Origin: Bacilli bacterium
Lineage (GTDB): Bacteria > Bacillota_I > Bacilli_A > RFN20 > CAG-826
Reading direction: 5' to 3'
DNA: 64,000 bases
NCBI GenBank assembly: GCA_900767825.1
Contig: CAAGAN010000029.1
Location: forward strand, 1-64,000
Numbering within the stretch: position 1 is the first letter of the stretch; every line of letters starts with the position of its first letter. The position numbers and the translations under genes were made by a program. Below are positions 40,348-49,127 of the stretch, in pieces. A model generated the notes under the pieces. It searched no databases and was not told where the DNA came from. It worked only from the letters and a program-made list of their open reading frames with translations.

Positions 40348-42051
40348 TTATTTCGCTCCTCTTTTTTCTTTTGATTTTTTTGAAATCACCAATTGGGTAA
40401 TCAAGGTTTGAATCATGGAAATTAAACCACCAATCAACCAATAGACTCCCATAGCGGATGGAAGCATGAATCCCATGATAATGGTAAATACCAACATGAA
40501 GATAGATACCCATTTCATTTGTTTTTGAGAATCGGTTTGAGCCGGATTAGCGGATAATTTAGCCATCTTCTTGGTTTGAGATTTACTCATTATACGTGGA
40601 AGCATCATAGCCATAACCTGGGTAGCTGCCATCAATATGAATAGGACTAAAGCCGTCCACCAGCCATTTTCATTAAGATACCAAGTACCTTTTACATTGA
40701 ATAATATGCTTGATATATTATCGGATAATCTCATTCCAAGGAATTCACCGCTAGATAAGGCGGCTGAGCCTTGTAAACCAGACCATACACAGATGAACAC
40801 AGGGAATTGAACAATGAGTATAAGGATTTGCCTAAACGGCTTAATCTTATGACGTTTGTACAAGGCCATTTGCTCAGTTGCGAGTCTTTGTTTTTCAGCT
40901 TGATTTGTATTGGAATTTGGATATTTAGCTTGGAGCTTAGCAAGTTCAGGTTGCAAGGCTTGCATTTTTTGGGAATCCATTGTCGAACGGAAAGATACCA
41001 ATAATAGCAAGCACCTGACTATCAAAGTAACGAATACAATAGCCCAAATCTGTCCAACACCAGTCAAGTTTTGATCCATTCCATAAGCAAAAGTATCAAC
41101 TAACCAAGAAACTGGATATACAAGCAACCCTTCAAGGAAGCCTTTGCTCCAGGCATATCCCCAGTCTTTCTTAGAAATATTTACTTCCCAGTCGGAAGAA
41201 TTTCCATAATGACCGAATTGACCTTTTTGGGTAGCGATACAAGAACGGTTTTGATTAACCTTGGTTGCTACTTGGGATTTGTAATAATCGGTGAAATCTT
41301 TAGTAGGAACATTATCCATCCCTAAGGACGGATCGCTACTTTTATAAAGTTCAGCATTCCAACTGGTCCAATAACCCCAAAGTGAGCCACCTTGACCAGA
41401 AAACTTAACATAACCATTTCTTCTTAAAATGGATTTTTCGTTAATTGCGGTATCGGAACCACCGTTGTAATTGGATTCGATATAAGGGTTAACAACCTTG
41501 TCATCACCTTTTGAAGGGATGGTTGCAGTTAAACCTTTGATAAATCCTTCGGATGCGGTTTGTCCGACAGTGTAGGCTTTTTGCCCTTTCACTTCTGCGA
41601 GGTAAGTAGAGGCTTGTAAGACATAGTCATCAATACTTGCCCAGTATTTTAAAGAAGGCATGACCAATCCGCTTTTATAAGCACTAGAAATTATGCTTTG
41701 AAGGAAAGTAGATTTCGCAGCAGTAAATTCTATTTGCTTATTGTCGTTAAGCTTATATGGAACGTATTTATAGATGTCTTCGTTAATTACGGTACCGGCA
41801 GAGTTAACAAAAGCAGGACCTGCGATACCTTGGCTTTCTTCTTCTGCGATTAAAGCCTTTGTTTCATCAGCACTTTTTAACGTGTCATATTCATTTTTGC
41901 TTAGATAGACAGTAACACCTTGTTCATAAGGATAAGCCATTTGGGCTTGATCTTCTTCGGAACAAAAGTTAGCTGTACAACCAGCAAGCAACCCCGTGCC
42001 TAGAAGGGCTGCCAAACCAATGAATATCTTTTTATGGGATAACTTTTTCAA
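40348..42051 (-). CDS. yidC: Membrane protein insertase YidC, lipoprotein form
   Basis: This is a 567-residue protein. The signal peptide ends in a lipobox (LLGTGLLAGC), giving a lipid-modified N-terminus as in Gram-positive YidC. An unusually long extracytoplasmic region of about 290 residues follows. The conserved five-helix Oxa1 core (about 310-550) includes VRCLLLLVSFRSTMDSQKM with the groove arginine. The usual Gram-positive SpoIIIJ/YidC is about 260-290 residues, so the extra domain is notable. It inserts membrane proteins with the Sec machinery. Its start overlaps rnpA by 4 nt. Confidence 0.93.
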   Translation of the reverse strand: MKKLSHKKIFIGLAALLGTGLLAGCTANFCSEEDQAQMAYPYEQGVTVYLSKNEYDTLKSADETKALIAEEESQGIAGPAFVNSAGTVINEDIYKYVPYKLNDNKQIEFTAAKSTFLQSIISSAYKSGLVMPSLKYWASIDDYVLQASTYLAEVKGQKAYTVGQTASEGFIKGLTATIPSKGDDKVVNPYIESNYNGGSDTAINEKSILRRNGYVKFSGQGGSLWGYWTSWNAELYKSSDPSLGMDNVPTKDFTDYYKSQVATKVNQNRSCIATQKGQFGHYGNSSDWEVNISKKDWGYAWSKGFLEGLLVYPVSWLVDTFAYGMDQNLTGVGQIWAIVFVTLIVRCLLLLVSFRSTMDSQKMQALQPELAKLQAKYPNSNTNQAEKQRLATEQMALYKRHKIKPFRQILILIVQFPVFICVWSGLQGSAALSSGEFLGMRLSDNISSILFNVKGTWYLNENGWWTALVLFILMAATQVMAMMLPRIMSKSQTKKMAKLSANPAQTDSQKQMKWVSIFMLVFTIIMGFMLPSAMGVYWLIGGLISMIQTLITQLVISKKSKEKRGAK

Positions 42052-42389
42052 TTGATTTTTTCCTTAACATTATCTAGAAGGGAATTGAGCTCCCTTTCAT
42101 TATTTTGAAATTCATCCTCTTTGTAGCAAGGGTGAATTGTAATGATGATATTTACAGGCAATGAGTAGTCATTTCTAGAAGCAAGCATTGCCCTAACTTG
42201 CCTTTTTTCCCTGACCCTAGTAACGGCATGGCCATTAGCTTTCCCAATAGCCAAGCCGATTCTAGTAAAACCCTGATCAATAGGCGCGACTTGGTAATAA
42301 ACGGAGAAATTCTTAGACTTTAGTTTCTTTCCATTTTTGATTATCAAGTCAAATTCTGAATGTTTTTTAATTCGAAGCGCCTTCTTCAT
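42048..42389 (-). CDS. rnpA: Ribonuclease P protein component
   Basis: This 113-residue basic protein has the RnpA fold: LRIKKHSEFDLIIKNGKKLKSKNFSVYY at the start, then RIGLAIGKANGHAVTRVREKRQVR, the conserved RNR-like loop. It is the protein part of RNase P, which matures tRNA 5' ends. It begins 5 nt after the rpmH stop and overlaps yidC at its end. Confidence 0.95.
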   Translation of the reverse strand: MKKALRIKKHSEFDLIIKNGKKLKSKNFSVYYQVAPIDQGFTRIGLAIGKANGHAVTRVREKRQVRAMLASRNDYSLPVNIIITIHPCYKEDEFQNNERELNSLLDNVKEKIN

Positions 42390-42394
42390 GGGAA

Positions 42395-42529
42395 TTAGTC
42401 AGCGACTCTGACGCGTCCTTTTGCACGACGCTTTGCAATAACCTTGCGTCCGGAAGCAGTAGCCATTCTGGCACGGAAGCCAGCTTTGTTGGCATGTTTC
42501 TTCTTTGAAGGTTGGTAAGTTTTTTTCAT
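42395..42529 (-). CDS. rpmH: 50S ribosomal protein bL34
   Basis: This is a 44-residue highly basic protein starting MKKTYQPSKKKHANKAGFRA and continuing RMATASGRKVIAKRRAKGR, the bL34 signature. A strong AGGAGG ribosome binding site precedes the ATG, and a TTGTAG-17-TATAAT promoter lies upstream. It is the first gene of rpmH-rnpA-yidC-khpB and faces away from dnaA across oriC, the standard arrangement. Confidence 0.97.
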   Translation of the reverse strand: MKKTYQPSKKKHANKAGFRARMATASGRKVIAKRRAKGRVRVAD

Positions 42530-42562
42530 TAGCGTAATCCTCCTAAATTGGATGCAAGGGTT

Positions 42563-42591
42563 ATTATACGGATTGAAACTTTTAACTACAA
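42563..42591 (-). promoter_or_regulatory. rpmH operon promoter
   Basis: The minus strand has TTGTAG (42591-42586), a 17-nt spacer and TATAAT (42568-42563). Confidence 0.8.
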
Positions 42592-42600
42592 CTACGAGTG

Positions 42601-42960
42601 TACGCGCGTAAGAGTTTTTCTAGACAATTTTTAAGGTGAATTTCAGCAAATTGCAAAATTAAGAGAAAGTTATCCACAATAAAAACACATTACCAACACC
42701 GTGAAACATAGCGTGAAACACTTTCCACATGCATTGTGAATTATAAATTGTGGATAGTGTGAATAATTAAAAAATATAGGCTCTATCACGATGTTTTAAG
42801 ACTGAAAATGATTGTTAATAACTTCAAAGTTTATATAGTTTTCCACAATAAAAAATTACCTATTTGGTTTTCCACAATTTGTCCACAATAAAAAGATGTG
42901 GAAAGAGTAGTTTTTCGCTTTGAATCAATGTTAGAAAGAGTGTTTATTGTGGAAAAATCA
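42601..42960. other. oriC, part upstream of dnaA
   Basis: The rpmH-dnaA intergenic region carries a cluster of DnaA boxes. A perfect TTATCCACA is at 42670-42678 and its variant (reverse strand) at 42749-42757. Relaxed TTTTCCACA or TTGTCCACA copies are at 42839-42847, 42868-42876 and 42879-42887, and reverse copies near 42897 and 42948. Two half-parS motifs GTGAAACA (42701-42708, 42713-42720) and a TACGCGCGTA palindrome (42601-42610) also lie here. No gene is seen in the 494 nt between rpmH and dnaA. Confidence 0.9.
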
Positions 42961-43023
42961 ATTTGGTCAATTTTTTTATTATCTTTTTATTATAAAAATG
43001 ATTTAATTTTACAGGAGCAAATT

Positions 43024-44391
43024 ATGTCAGACTCGGTATCGCAATTAAGTAATATATGGACAATGGTCCTGGAAAAGATAAATAAAAGTTTGGAATCACA
43101 ATCGGATGGAGGGCGTATTTTTCAATCATTTTTCGCCGACTCCAAAATCGCAGAAATTAATAAAGATGTAATGAAAATTGCATGTTCATCAAACTTAGGG
43201 GCGACAATTATTGATAAAAAGTACAGCAAGTTAGTTTCGTCAACCTTAGATGAGATTACCGGTACACATTTTGAATTGAAATTCGTTACTTTTGATGAAA
43301 TTAAAAGCAAGAAGGAAGTCGCCAAAGAAGAACCTGCATTTTTCAAAGATAGCAAGCTAAATCCAAAATACACTTTCGAGAGTTTTGTAACAGGCCCATC
43401 CAATAGAGAAGCTTACCAAGCTGCAGTTATGATAGCCAATACTCCAGGACAGCTCTACAACCCGCTACTTTTGCATAGCGATTCAGGTTTGGGAAAAACC
43501 CATTTATTGCACGCAATCGGCAACGGGATATTAGAAAAATATCCAAACTACAAGGTTTTATATATCTCTGCCTCCGATTTTGTTGATGAATATATAAAGT
43601 TTGCCACAACATATAAAGAAGACCAATCTTTGGTCCAGTACTTTAAAAATGATGTCGACGCATTCTTAATCGACGATATCCAATTCATAATCGGGAAAAA
43701 GAAGACAATGGAAATGTTTTTCGTTGTTTTTACTACTCTTGTCTCAAAAGGTAAGCAAATTGTTATAACTTCCGATCAAGACCCAAGCAAACTAGATGGT
43801 TTAGACGATAGGCTAAAAACTAGATTTTCACAAGGACTTGTTTTGTCAATAGAAAAGCCTGACTTAGAAACAAGCAAACAAATATTGCTTTCAAAAATCG
43901 AGGCTGGCGGACTCGATGTAAATGACTTTGATGATGAAGTTATCACATATATTGCCCAAGGATTTTCTTCTAACGTAAGAGAACTAGAAGGCGCATTGAA
44001 TAGGTTAATCTTCTGCTCAATAAGTATGAAGAACACAAATAAAATAACGATGAACGAGGCAACGGCTGCTATCAAGACATTGAATGCCACAATCAGTCCA
44101 TCTAAGCGTTTGACGGAAGATAAAATCATCGCCGGGGTTGCGGATTATTACTCATTAACCCCTTCTCAGCTCACCGGAAAGATAAGAACGTCGAGAATCG
44201 CCATGGCTAGACACATTGCAATGTATTTAGATAGGCTTCTGCTTGATACTCCGTTCATAAAAATAGGAGAAACATTCGGTGGAAAAGATCATGCAACCGT
44301 TATGAGCGGTGTAAAAAAAGTGGAAAACTCGTTGAAAACTGACCCTGATATGTTAATAGCTATTGCCGAGTTAAAAAAGAAACTTTCCTAA
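43024..44391 (+). CDS. dnaA: Chromosomal replication initiator DnaA
   Basis: This is a 455-residue initiator. Domain I starts MSDSVSQLSNIWTMVLEKI. The AAA domain has Walker A SGLGKTHLLHAIG (the usual leading GG of the loop is replaced), Walker B FLIDDIQF and sensor elements. Domain IV has RTSRIAMARHIAMYL and the DnaA-box signature FGGKDHATVMSG. The ATG at 43024 is chosen because AGGAG lies 8 nt upstream. The frame is open back to 42898 through oriC, which is not credible coding sequence. Confidence 0.97.
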   Translation: MSDSVSQLSNIWTMVLEKINKSLESQSDGGRIFQSFFADSKIAEINKDVMKIACSSNLGATIIDKKYSKLVSSTLDEITGTHFELKFVTFDEIKSKKEVAKEEPAFFKDSKLNPKYTFESFVTGPSNREAYQAAVMIANTPGQLYNPLLLHSDSGLGKTHLLHAIGNGILEKYPNYKVLYISASDFVDEYIKFATTYKEDQSLVQYFKNDVDAFLIDDIQFIIGKKKTMEMFFVVFTTLVSKGKQIVITSDQDPSKLDGLDDRLKTRFSQGLVLSIEKPDLETSKQILLSKIEAGGLDVNDFDDEVITYIAQGFSSNVRELEGALNRLIFCSISMKNTNKITMNEATAAIKTLNATISPSKRLTEDKIIAGVADYYSLTPSQLTGKIRTSRIAMARHIAMYLDRLLLDTPFIKIGETFGGKDHATVMSGVKKVENSLKTDPDMLIAIAELKKKLS

Positions 44392-44460
44392 GATGTTTAT
44401 TTTATAAATAAAAGGTTTAAGAAAACGGATGACTGTGGTATCATTACCAAGACGGAAAAG

Positions 44461-44545
44461 CAAAGTTATCCACAATTCCCACAATGCTTATTATTATTAA
44501 TATTCTTTAATAAATAAAAATAGATTATATATAAAGAGGTGTCGT
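44461..44545. other. oriC, part downstream of dnaA with AT-rich unwinding region
   Basis: A perfect DnaA box TTATCCACA (44466-44474) and a weaker CCCACA are followed by a nearly pure A/T stretch (about 44488-44540). This resembles the bipartite origin of Bacillus, in which unwinding takes place between dnaA and dnaN. Confidence 0.7.
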
Positions 44546-45667
44546 ATGCGTTTAAATGTAAACAAAGAACAATTTCTAAAAGCCTTGCTAAGTGCAGGTA
44601 AGGCTATATCTCCAAAAAACGCTAATGCTGTATTAGCTGGTTTGAGACTTGAACTAAATGAAAAAGGATTGGAGATAATTGGTTCTAATTCTAGCATTAC
44701 GATAAAATCCACAGTCCCATATATGATTGGGGAAAAAGAAATCATTACTAACCCTATTCAAGGATCTGCTTTAATCAATGCTCATTTACTAATTGAAGTC
44801 ATTAGAAGACTAGAAGGCGAAACTATCAAATTAGATTTCATCGATAATTCCACTGCTAAAATCGATGACGGCAGATCTGTATTCAAATTGAATTGTTCTT
44901 CAGCCGATGAATATCCTGATATCGATTTAGAGCCTACAGGCACCGTATTCACAATGCCTTGCTCTTCTTTGACTGAATTAGTTGAACAAAGCGCATTCGC
45001 CGCTTCTAACAAGGAACAACGCTTTATTTTGACAGCTTTGAATCTAGAAGCTGCTGAAGGGAAGTTAGTAGCCACTGCTACTGACTCTGCTAGATTATCT
45101 AGAAAGAGCGTTGATTTAGATTCTGAAATCAAGTTCAAATGCAATATACCGGCAAGGGCCTTGCTAGATATTGTTAGGATGTTTGAAACTGCTAGAACCG
45201 TAGAAGTTGCGATTTCCGATAAGAAGGCTTTGTTCACATTCGATAATACCGTCGTTTCTTCTTCTTTGGTTCCTGGCGATTATCCAGTCACTAGGTCGAT
45301 AATTCCTGCCACCTTCAACTATTTCCTCGAAGTAAACGCCCAAGAGCTTCTAGCGGCCATGGGAAGAGTTGCTGTCTTAGCTAGCGATAGAGAATCTGTT
45401 GTTAAACTCTCGATGGGTGAAGATTCCGTTGAAATTTCAGTCAAGAGCCAAGAAAACGGAACCGCTAATGAACATATACAAACTTTCCAATACACCGGCG
45501 AGAAGTTAGAAGTCTCATTTAACTCATTGTTTGTAGTCGATGCAATCAAGGCTTTAAAGAGTGAGGATGTAACGCTTTGCTTCCAAGCCGAAATGAAACC
45601 GTTTGTTGTTAAAAATCAAAAAGACGACTCCGTTGTCGAACTCATTACCCCAATGAGAACCTATTAA
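44546..45667 (+). CDS. dnaN: DNA polymerase III sliding clamp
   Basis: This 373-residue beta clamp has the three repeated clamp domains (MRLNVNKEQFLKALLSAGKAISPKNANAVLAGLRLE at the start). It ends VVELITPMRTY, the conserved tail that forms the peptide-binding pocket. It tethers polymerase III and many repair enzymes to DNA. AGAGGTG precedes the start. A strong terminator follows, so it is separated from the rlbA-recF-gyrB-gyrA group. Confidence 0.97.
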   Translation: MRLNVNKEQFLKALLSAGKAISPKNANAVLAGLRLELNEKGLEIIGSNSSITIKSTVPYMIGEKEIITNPIQGSALINAHLLIEVIRRLEGETIKLDFIDNSTAKIDDGRSVFKLNCSSADEYPDIDLEPTGTVFTMPCSSLTELVEQSAFAASNKEQRFILTALNLEAAEGKLVATATDSARLSRKSVDLDSEIKFKCNIPARALLDIVRMFETARTVEVAISDKKALFTFDNTVVSSSLVPGDYPVTRSIIPATFNYFLEVNAQELLAAMGRVAVLASDRESVVKLSMGEDSVEISVKSQENGTANEHIQTFQYTGEKLEVSFNSLFVVDAIKALKSEDVTLCFQAEMKPFVVKNQKDDSVVELITPMRTY

Positions 45668-45694
45668 TAAAAAAACCTTAAAAATTCTTTAAAA

Positions 45695-45723
45695 AATGGT
45701 AGAAATTTCTCTACCATTTTTTA
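45695..45723 (+). terminator. Terminator of dnaN
   Basis: AATGGTAGA (45695-45703) and TCTACCATT (45710-45718) form a perfect 9-bp stem followed by Ts. Just beyond, TACTACGTAGTA (45725-45736) is a perfect 12-bp palindrome upstream of rlbA. Confidence 0.92.
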
Positions 45724-45765
45724 CTACTACGTAGTAAACTATATATTGTGTAAAAAGGTCTAAAA

Positions 45766-45984
45766 ATGAAGTCGCAAAAAGAAATAAAAATCACAACCGA
45801 TTACATCACTTTAGGGCAACTATTGAAACTCGCTTCGATAATTGACCATGGCGGTGAGGCCAAACTCTTTCTTGCTTCTAACAAAGTTCTAGTCAACGGA
45901 GAAGAAGACAATCGAAGAGGCAGGAAACTTTATCCCGGCTATCTAGTTGTAATTGGAAGTGAAACGTTTGCAATTACAAGATGA
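45766..45984 (+). CDS. rlbA: S4-domain protein RlbA (YaaA)
   Basis: This 72-residue protein is a single S4 RNA-binding domain (TLGQLLKLASIIDHGGEAKLFLASNKVLVNGEEDNRRGRKL), matching YaaA/RlbA, always found between dnaN and recF in Bacilli. A role in ribosome-related RNA binding is suggested for the family. Its stop overlaps the recF ATG. Confidence 0.92.
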   Translation: MKSQKEIKITTDYITLGQLLKLASIIDHGGEAKLFLASNKVLVNGEEDNRRGRKLYPGYLVVIGSETFAITR

Positions 45985-47048
45985 TCTTGAATCATATCGA
46001 GCTTAGAAATTTTCGAAGCTACGATTATCTCGACTTGGATTTATCTTCTGGGTTAAACCTCATCGTTGGCGAGAACGCGGTGGGAAAAACTAATCTTGCC
46101 GAGGCTATCTATTATCTTTCTCTAGCCAGGAGCTGGAGAACTCTTGATGATAGGAACCTTATTAAAGACGGCAAAGAGTTCGCTTTGATAAATGCTTCTA
46201 TTAGCGAAGGCGAACTTCACCGCCAAATAGAGATTAGGATTGAAAAGAATGCCAAGAAGATAAGAATCAACGGAAACCCAATAAGGAGATTGTCAGATTT
46301 ATCTAAATTGGTAAATGTCATAGTCTTCTCTCCTAATGATACGCGGCTATTCCGTTCGTCCCCTTCCGAAAGAAGAAATTTCCTGGATGTGGCGATTTCT
46401 AAAAAGTATGACGAATATCTAACCCTAATTGGTGGGTATTCAAAATTGCTAAAAGAAAGAAACGCTTTACTAAAACAGGACAATCCAAACCTAGATTTGC
46501 TTAATGTACTCACTGAGCAGATGATCAAACTGTCAGAGCCAATAATCAAATATAGGGTTAATTATGTTTCTTCTATTAATTCTCTTCTTCCTCCGTTCAT
46601 GGAAAGGCTAAGAGGCGACAAAAAGCGATGCAACATTGTTTATAAGCCTTTTGTAAGTCGAGCCGATAATTTAATCGAATCCATGAAAAAAGCTTACCTA
46701 GACGCCCTGGAATCGGATTTGTCCCGTCACCAAACTAGTGTTGGGATACATCGAGAAGACTTCTGTTTCAAGATGGATGGGCAAGATGTTGGGCTATATG
46801 GAAGCCAAGGGGAAAATCGAATTGCTTCATTGGCGGTTAAGTTAATCCCTTACCTTTTGATAGAAAACAAAGAGAAAAAACCGATATGCGTGCTAGATGA
46901 CGTGACTAGCGAACTTGATAAAAATCATGTCGAAAGGTTACTAAACATCGTAAAGAAATTCTCCCAGGTGTTTATAACCACTACAAAATTAGAAATCGAA
47001 GGTGCTTCAGTAATTGAAGTTACCGCGAATAATGCCAAGAGGAGGTAA
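45981..47048 (+). CDS. recF: DNA replication and repair protein RecF
   Basis: This 355-residue SMC-like ATPase loads RecA at gaps. It shows LRNFRSYDYLDLDLSSGLNLIVGENAVGKTNLAEAIYYL (Walker A), the RecF signature GSQGENRIASLAVKL and Walker B CVLDDVTSELD. Length is typical. It overlaps rlbA by 4 nt and ends 4 nt before the gyrB start. Confidence 0.97.
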   Translation: MILNHIELRNFRSYDYLDLDLSSGLNLIVGENAVGKTNLAEAIYYLSLARSWRTLDDRNLIKDGKEFALINASISEGELHRQIEIRIEKNAKKIRINGNPIRRLSDLSKLVNVIVFSPNDTRLFRSSPSERRNFLDVAISKKYDEYLTLIGGYSKLLKERNALLKQDNPNLDLLNVLTEQMIKLSEPIIKYRVNYVSSINSLLPPFMERLRGDKKRCNIVYKPFVSRADNLIESMKKAYLDALESDLSRHQTSVGIHREDFCFKMDGQDVGLYGSQGENRIASLAVKLIPYLLIENKEKKPICVLDDVTSELDKNHVERLLNIVKKFSQVFITTTKLEIEGASVIEVTANNAKRR

Positions 47049-47052
47049 TCAA

Positions 47053-49113
47053 ATGGCAGAGCAAGAAAAAAACGAGTCCGCTTCAAAAGAAATTGTAAAT
47101 GAAGAAGATCGCTTCACTTACAAAAAAGAAGACGTGACTAATGAAAAAGCCCTAGAAAAAGCAAAGGCAGACTATAGCGGAAGCGATATTCAGGTTCTTG
47201 AAGGACTTGAAGCTGTCAGGAAACGTCCTGGTATGTATATTGCTACCACTGCTTCGGCTGGTCTTCACCACCTTGTGTGGGAAATTGTTGATAACTCAAT
47301 CGACGAAGCTTTGGCTGGATATTGTAAAAATATCGAAGTAACAATTAACAAAGACAACTCCATCACCGTAAGAGATGACGGTCGTGGCGTACCCGTTGAC
47401 AAGGTTGCTAAGTCTGGGTTGTCTGGTGTTGAAACCGTTTATACAATCCTTCACGCCGGTGGTAAATTCGGCGGAGAAGGCGGATATAAGGTATCCGGTG
47501 GTTTGCATGGTGTCGGCGCTTCTGTAGTTAATGCTTTATCTGAATGGATGGATGTCACGGTTTGCAGAGATGGAGGTAAATTCTTCCTTCGTTTTGAAAA
47601 TGGAGGCCACCCAGTAGGCCATTTAGCTAGAATTGGAGATTCGACTGAAGAAGAAAGAGGTACAACCGTTTCCTTTAAACCTGACCCAACAATCTTCACC
47701 GAAACAACTATCTATAATTACGAGACCATTAAGAACCACATGAGGCAAATGGCTTTCCTTAATGGCGGAATCAAAATCACTTTAACCGATTTGCGTGAAG
47801 AAACCCCCGTCACCGAAACATTCAAATATGATGGCGGTATCCGCGAATATGTTTCCTATATCGATGTTAATAAATTAGTAAAACTCCCGCCGGAGCCAAT
47901 CTATTGCCAAGGCGCTGAAGAAGTTACTTTAGCAGATGGAGAAACCAAAGAAAGAATCTATGCCGAAGTTGCTCTTCAATGGACTGATTCCTATGATCAA
48001 AACGGTATTTATTCCTTCTGTAATAACATTTCTACTAAAGAAGGCGGAACCCACGTTGAAGGTTTGAACCTTGCCCTAGGTAGAATAATTAACGACTATG
48101 CATTAAAGCAAAAACTTTTAAAAGAGGATGAAGAAAGATTCAGTGGGAACGATTGCCGTGAAGGCTTGACTGCCGTTGTTTCTGTTAAACATCCTAACCC
48201 ACAATATGAAGGACAGACCAAGACCAAACTTGGTAACTCCGAAGTTAGAAAGATTGTTTCTACTGTCGTTGGAGATGGATTGAGCCAATGGCTATATGAA
48301 AACCCAAACGAAGCCAAAGAAATAATCGAAAAGATTCGCCTTGCTACAAAGGCAAGAAATGCCGCTCAAGCCGCTAGAGAAAGAATTCGTAAGAGTTCAA
48401 TGGAACTCACTACTCTCCCGGGCAAATTGGCAGACTGCTCATCTAAAGATCCTGAAATTTGCGAATTATATATAGTCGAAGGTAATTCCGCAGGTGGCAG
48501 CGCTAAAAATGGTAGAGATAGAGAAACCCAAGCCATTCTTCCTTTAAGAGGTAAGATCCTTAATGTTGAAAAGGCTAGGGAAGAAAGAATCTGGGCCAAT
48601 GCCGAAATCGGAAACATGATCACCGCTATCGGAGCTGGCATCAGAGAAAACTTTGATGTTACAAAGATTAGATATAACAAAATTGTCATCATGACCGATG
48701 CTGATGTCGATGGCGACCATATCAGAATCTTATTGTTAACATTCTTCTATAGATTTATGCGTCCTCTTCTAGACGAAGGACATGTCTATATTGCTCAACC
48801 TCCTCTATATAAAATCGATTATAAAGGAAGTGCATATTACGCCTATAACGATGCCCAACTCGAAGTCTTAAAGAAACAACTAGGACTAAAAGCAGGCTAC
48901 CCATTCCAACGTTATAAAGGTTTGGGCGAAATGGATGCCAACCAACTTTGGGAAACAACCATGGATCCAAAGCAAAGAAAGATGATACGTATTACTATTG
49001 ATGATGCGGCCCAAGCTGAAAAGGCCTTCACCGACTTAATGGGCGATGAAGTATTGCCAAGACGTCAATATATCGTCGAAAACGCTAAATTCGTTAAGAA
49101 TCTTGATATATAA
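47053..49113 (+). CDS. gyrB: DNA gyrase subunit B
   Basis: This protein of about 686 residues has an N-terminal GHKL ATPase (VWEIVDNSIDEALAGYC, DDGRGVPVD, GGLHGVGASVVNALS), a transducer and a Toprim domain (EGNSAGGSAKNGRDRETQAILPLRGKILNVE, then DADVDGDHI), and the C-terminal RYKGLGEM. The ATG at 47053 follows AGGAGG. The longer frame starting at 47014 overlaps recF and is not needed. The first 45 residues before the ATPase are charged and unusually long. Confidence 0.97.
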   Translation: MAEQEKNESASKEIVNEEDRFTYKKEDVTNEKALEKAKADYSGSDIQVLEGLEAVRKRPGMYIATTASAGLHHLVWEIVDNSIDEALAGYCKNIEVTINKDNSITVRDDGRGVPVDKVAKSGLSGVETVYTILHAGGKFGGEGGYKVSGGLHGVGASVVNALSEWMDVTVCRDGGKFFLRFENGGHPVGHLARIGDSTEEERGTTVSFKPDPTIFTETTIYNYETIKNHMRQMAFLNGGIKITLTDLREETPVTETFKYDGGIREYVSYIDVNKLVKLPPEPIYCQGAEEVTLADGETKERIYAEVALQWTDSYDQNGIYSFCNNISTKEGGTHVEGLNLALGRIINDYALKQKLLKEDEERFSGNDCREGLTAVVSVKHPNPQYEGQTKTKLGNSEVRKIVSTVVGDGLSQWLYENPNEAKEIIEKIRLATKARNAAQAARERIRKSSMELTTLPGKLADCSSKDPEICELYIVEGNSAGGSAKNGRDRETQAILPLRGKILNVEKAREERIWANAEIGNMITAIGAGIRENFDVTKIRYNKIVIMTDADVDGDHIRILLLTFFYRFMRPLLDEGHVYIAQPPLYKIDYKGSAYYAYNDAQLEVLKKQLGLKAGYPFQRYKGLGEMDANQLWETTMDPKQRKMIRITIDDAAQAEKAFTDLMGDEVLPRRQYIVENAKFVKNLDI

Positions 49114-49127
49114 GGAGGGATGATTAA

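Noticed and set aside
42898..43023. N-terminal extension of dnaA through oriC
   Set aside because: The extension reads through DnaA boxes, has no ribosome binding site and is unlike DnaA domain I. The ATG at 43024 has AGGAG.
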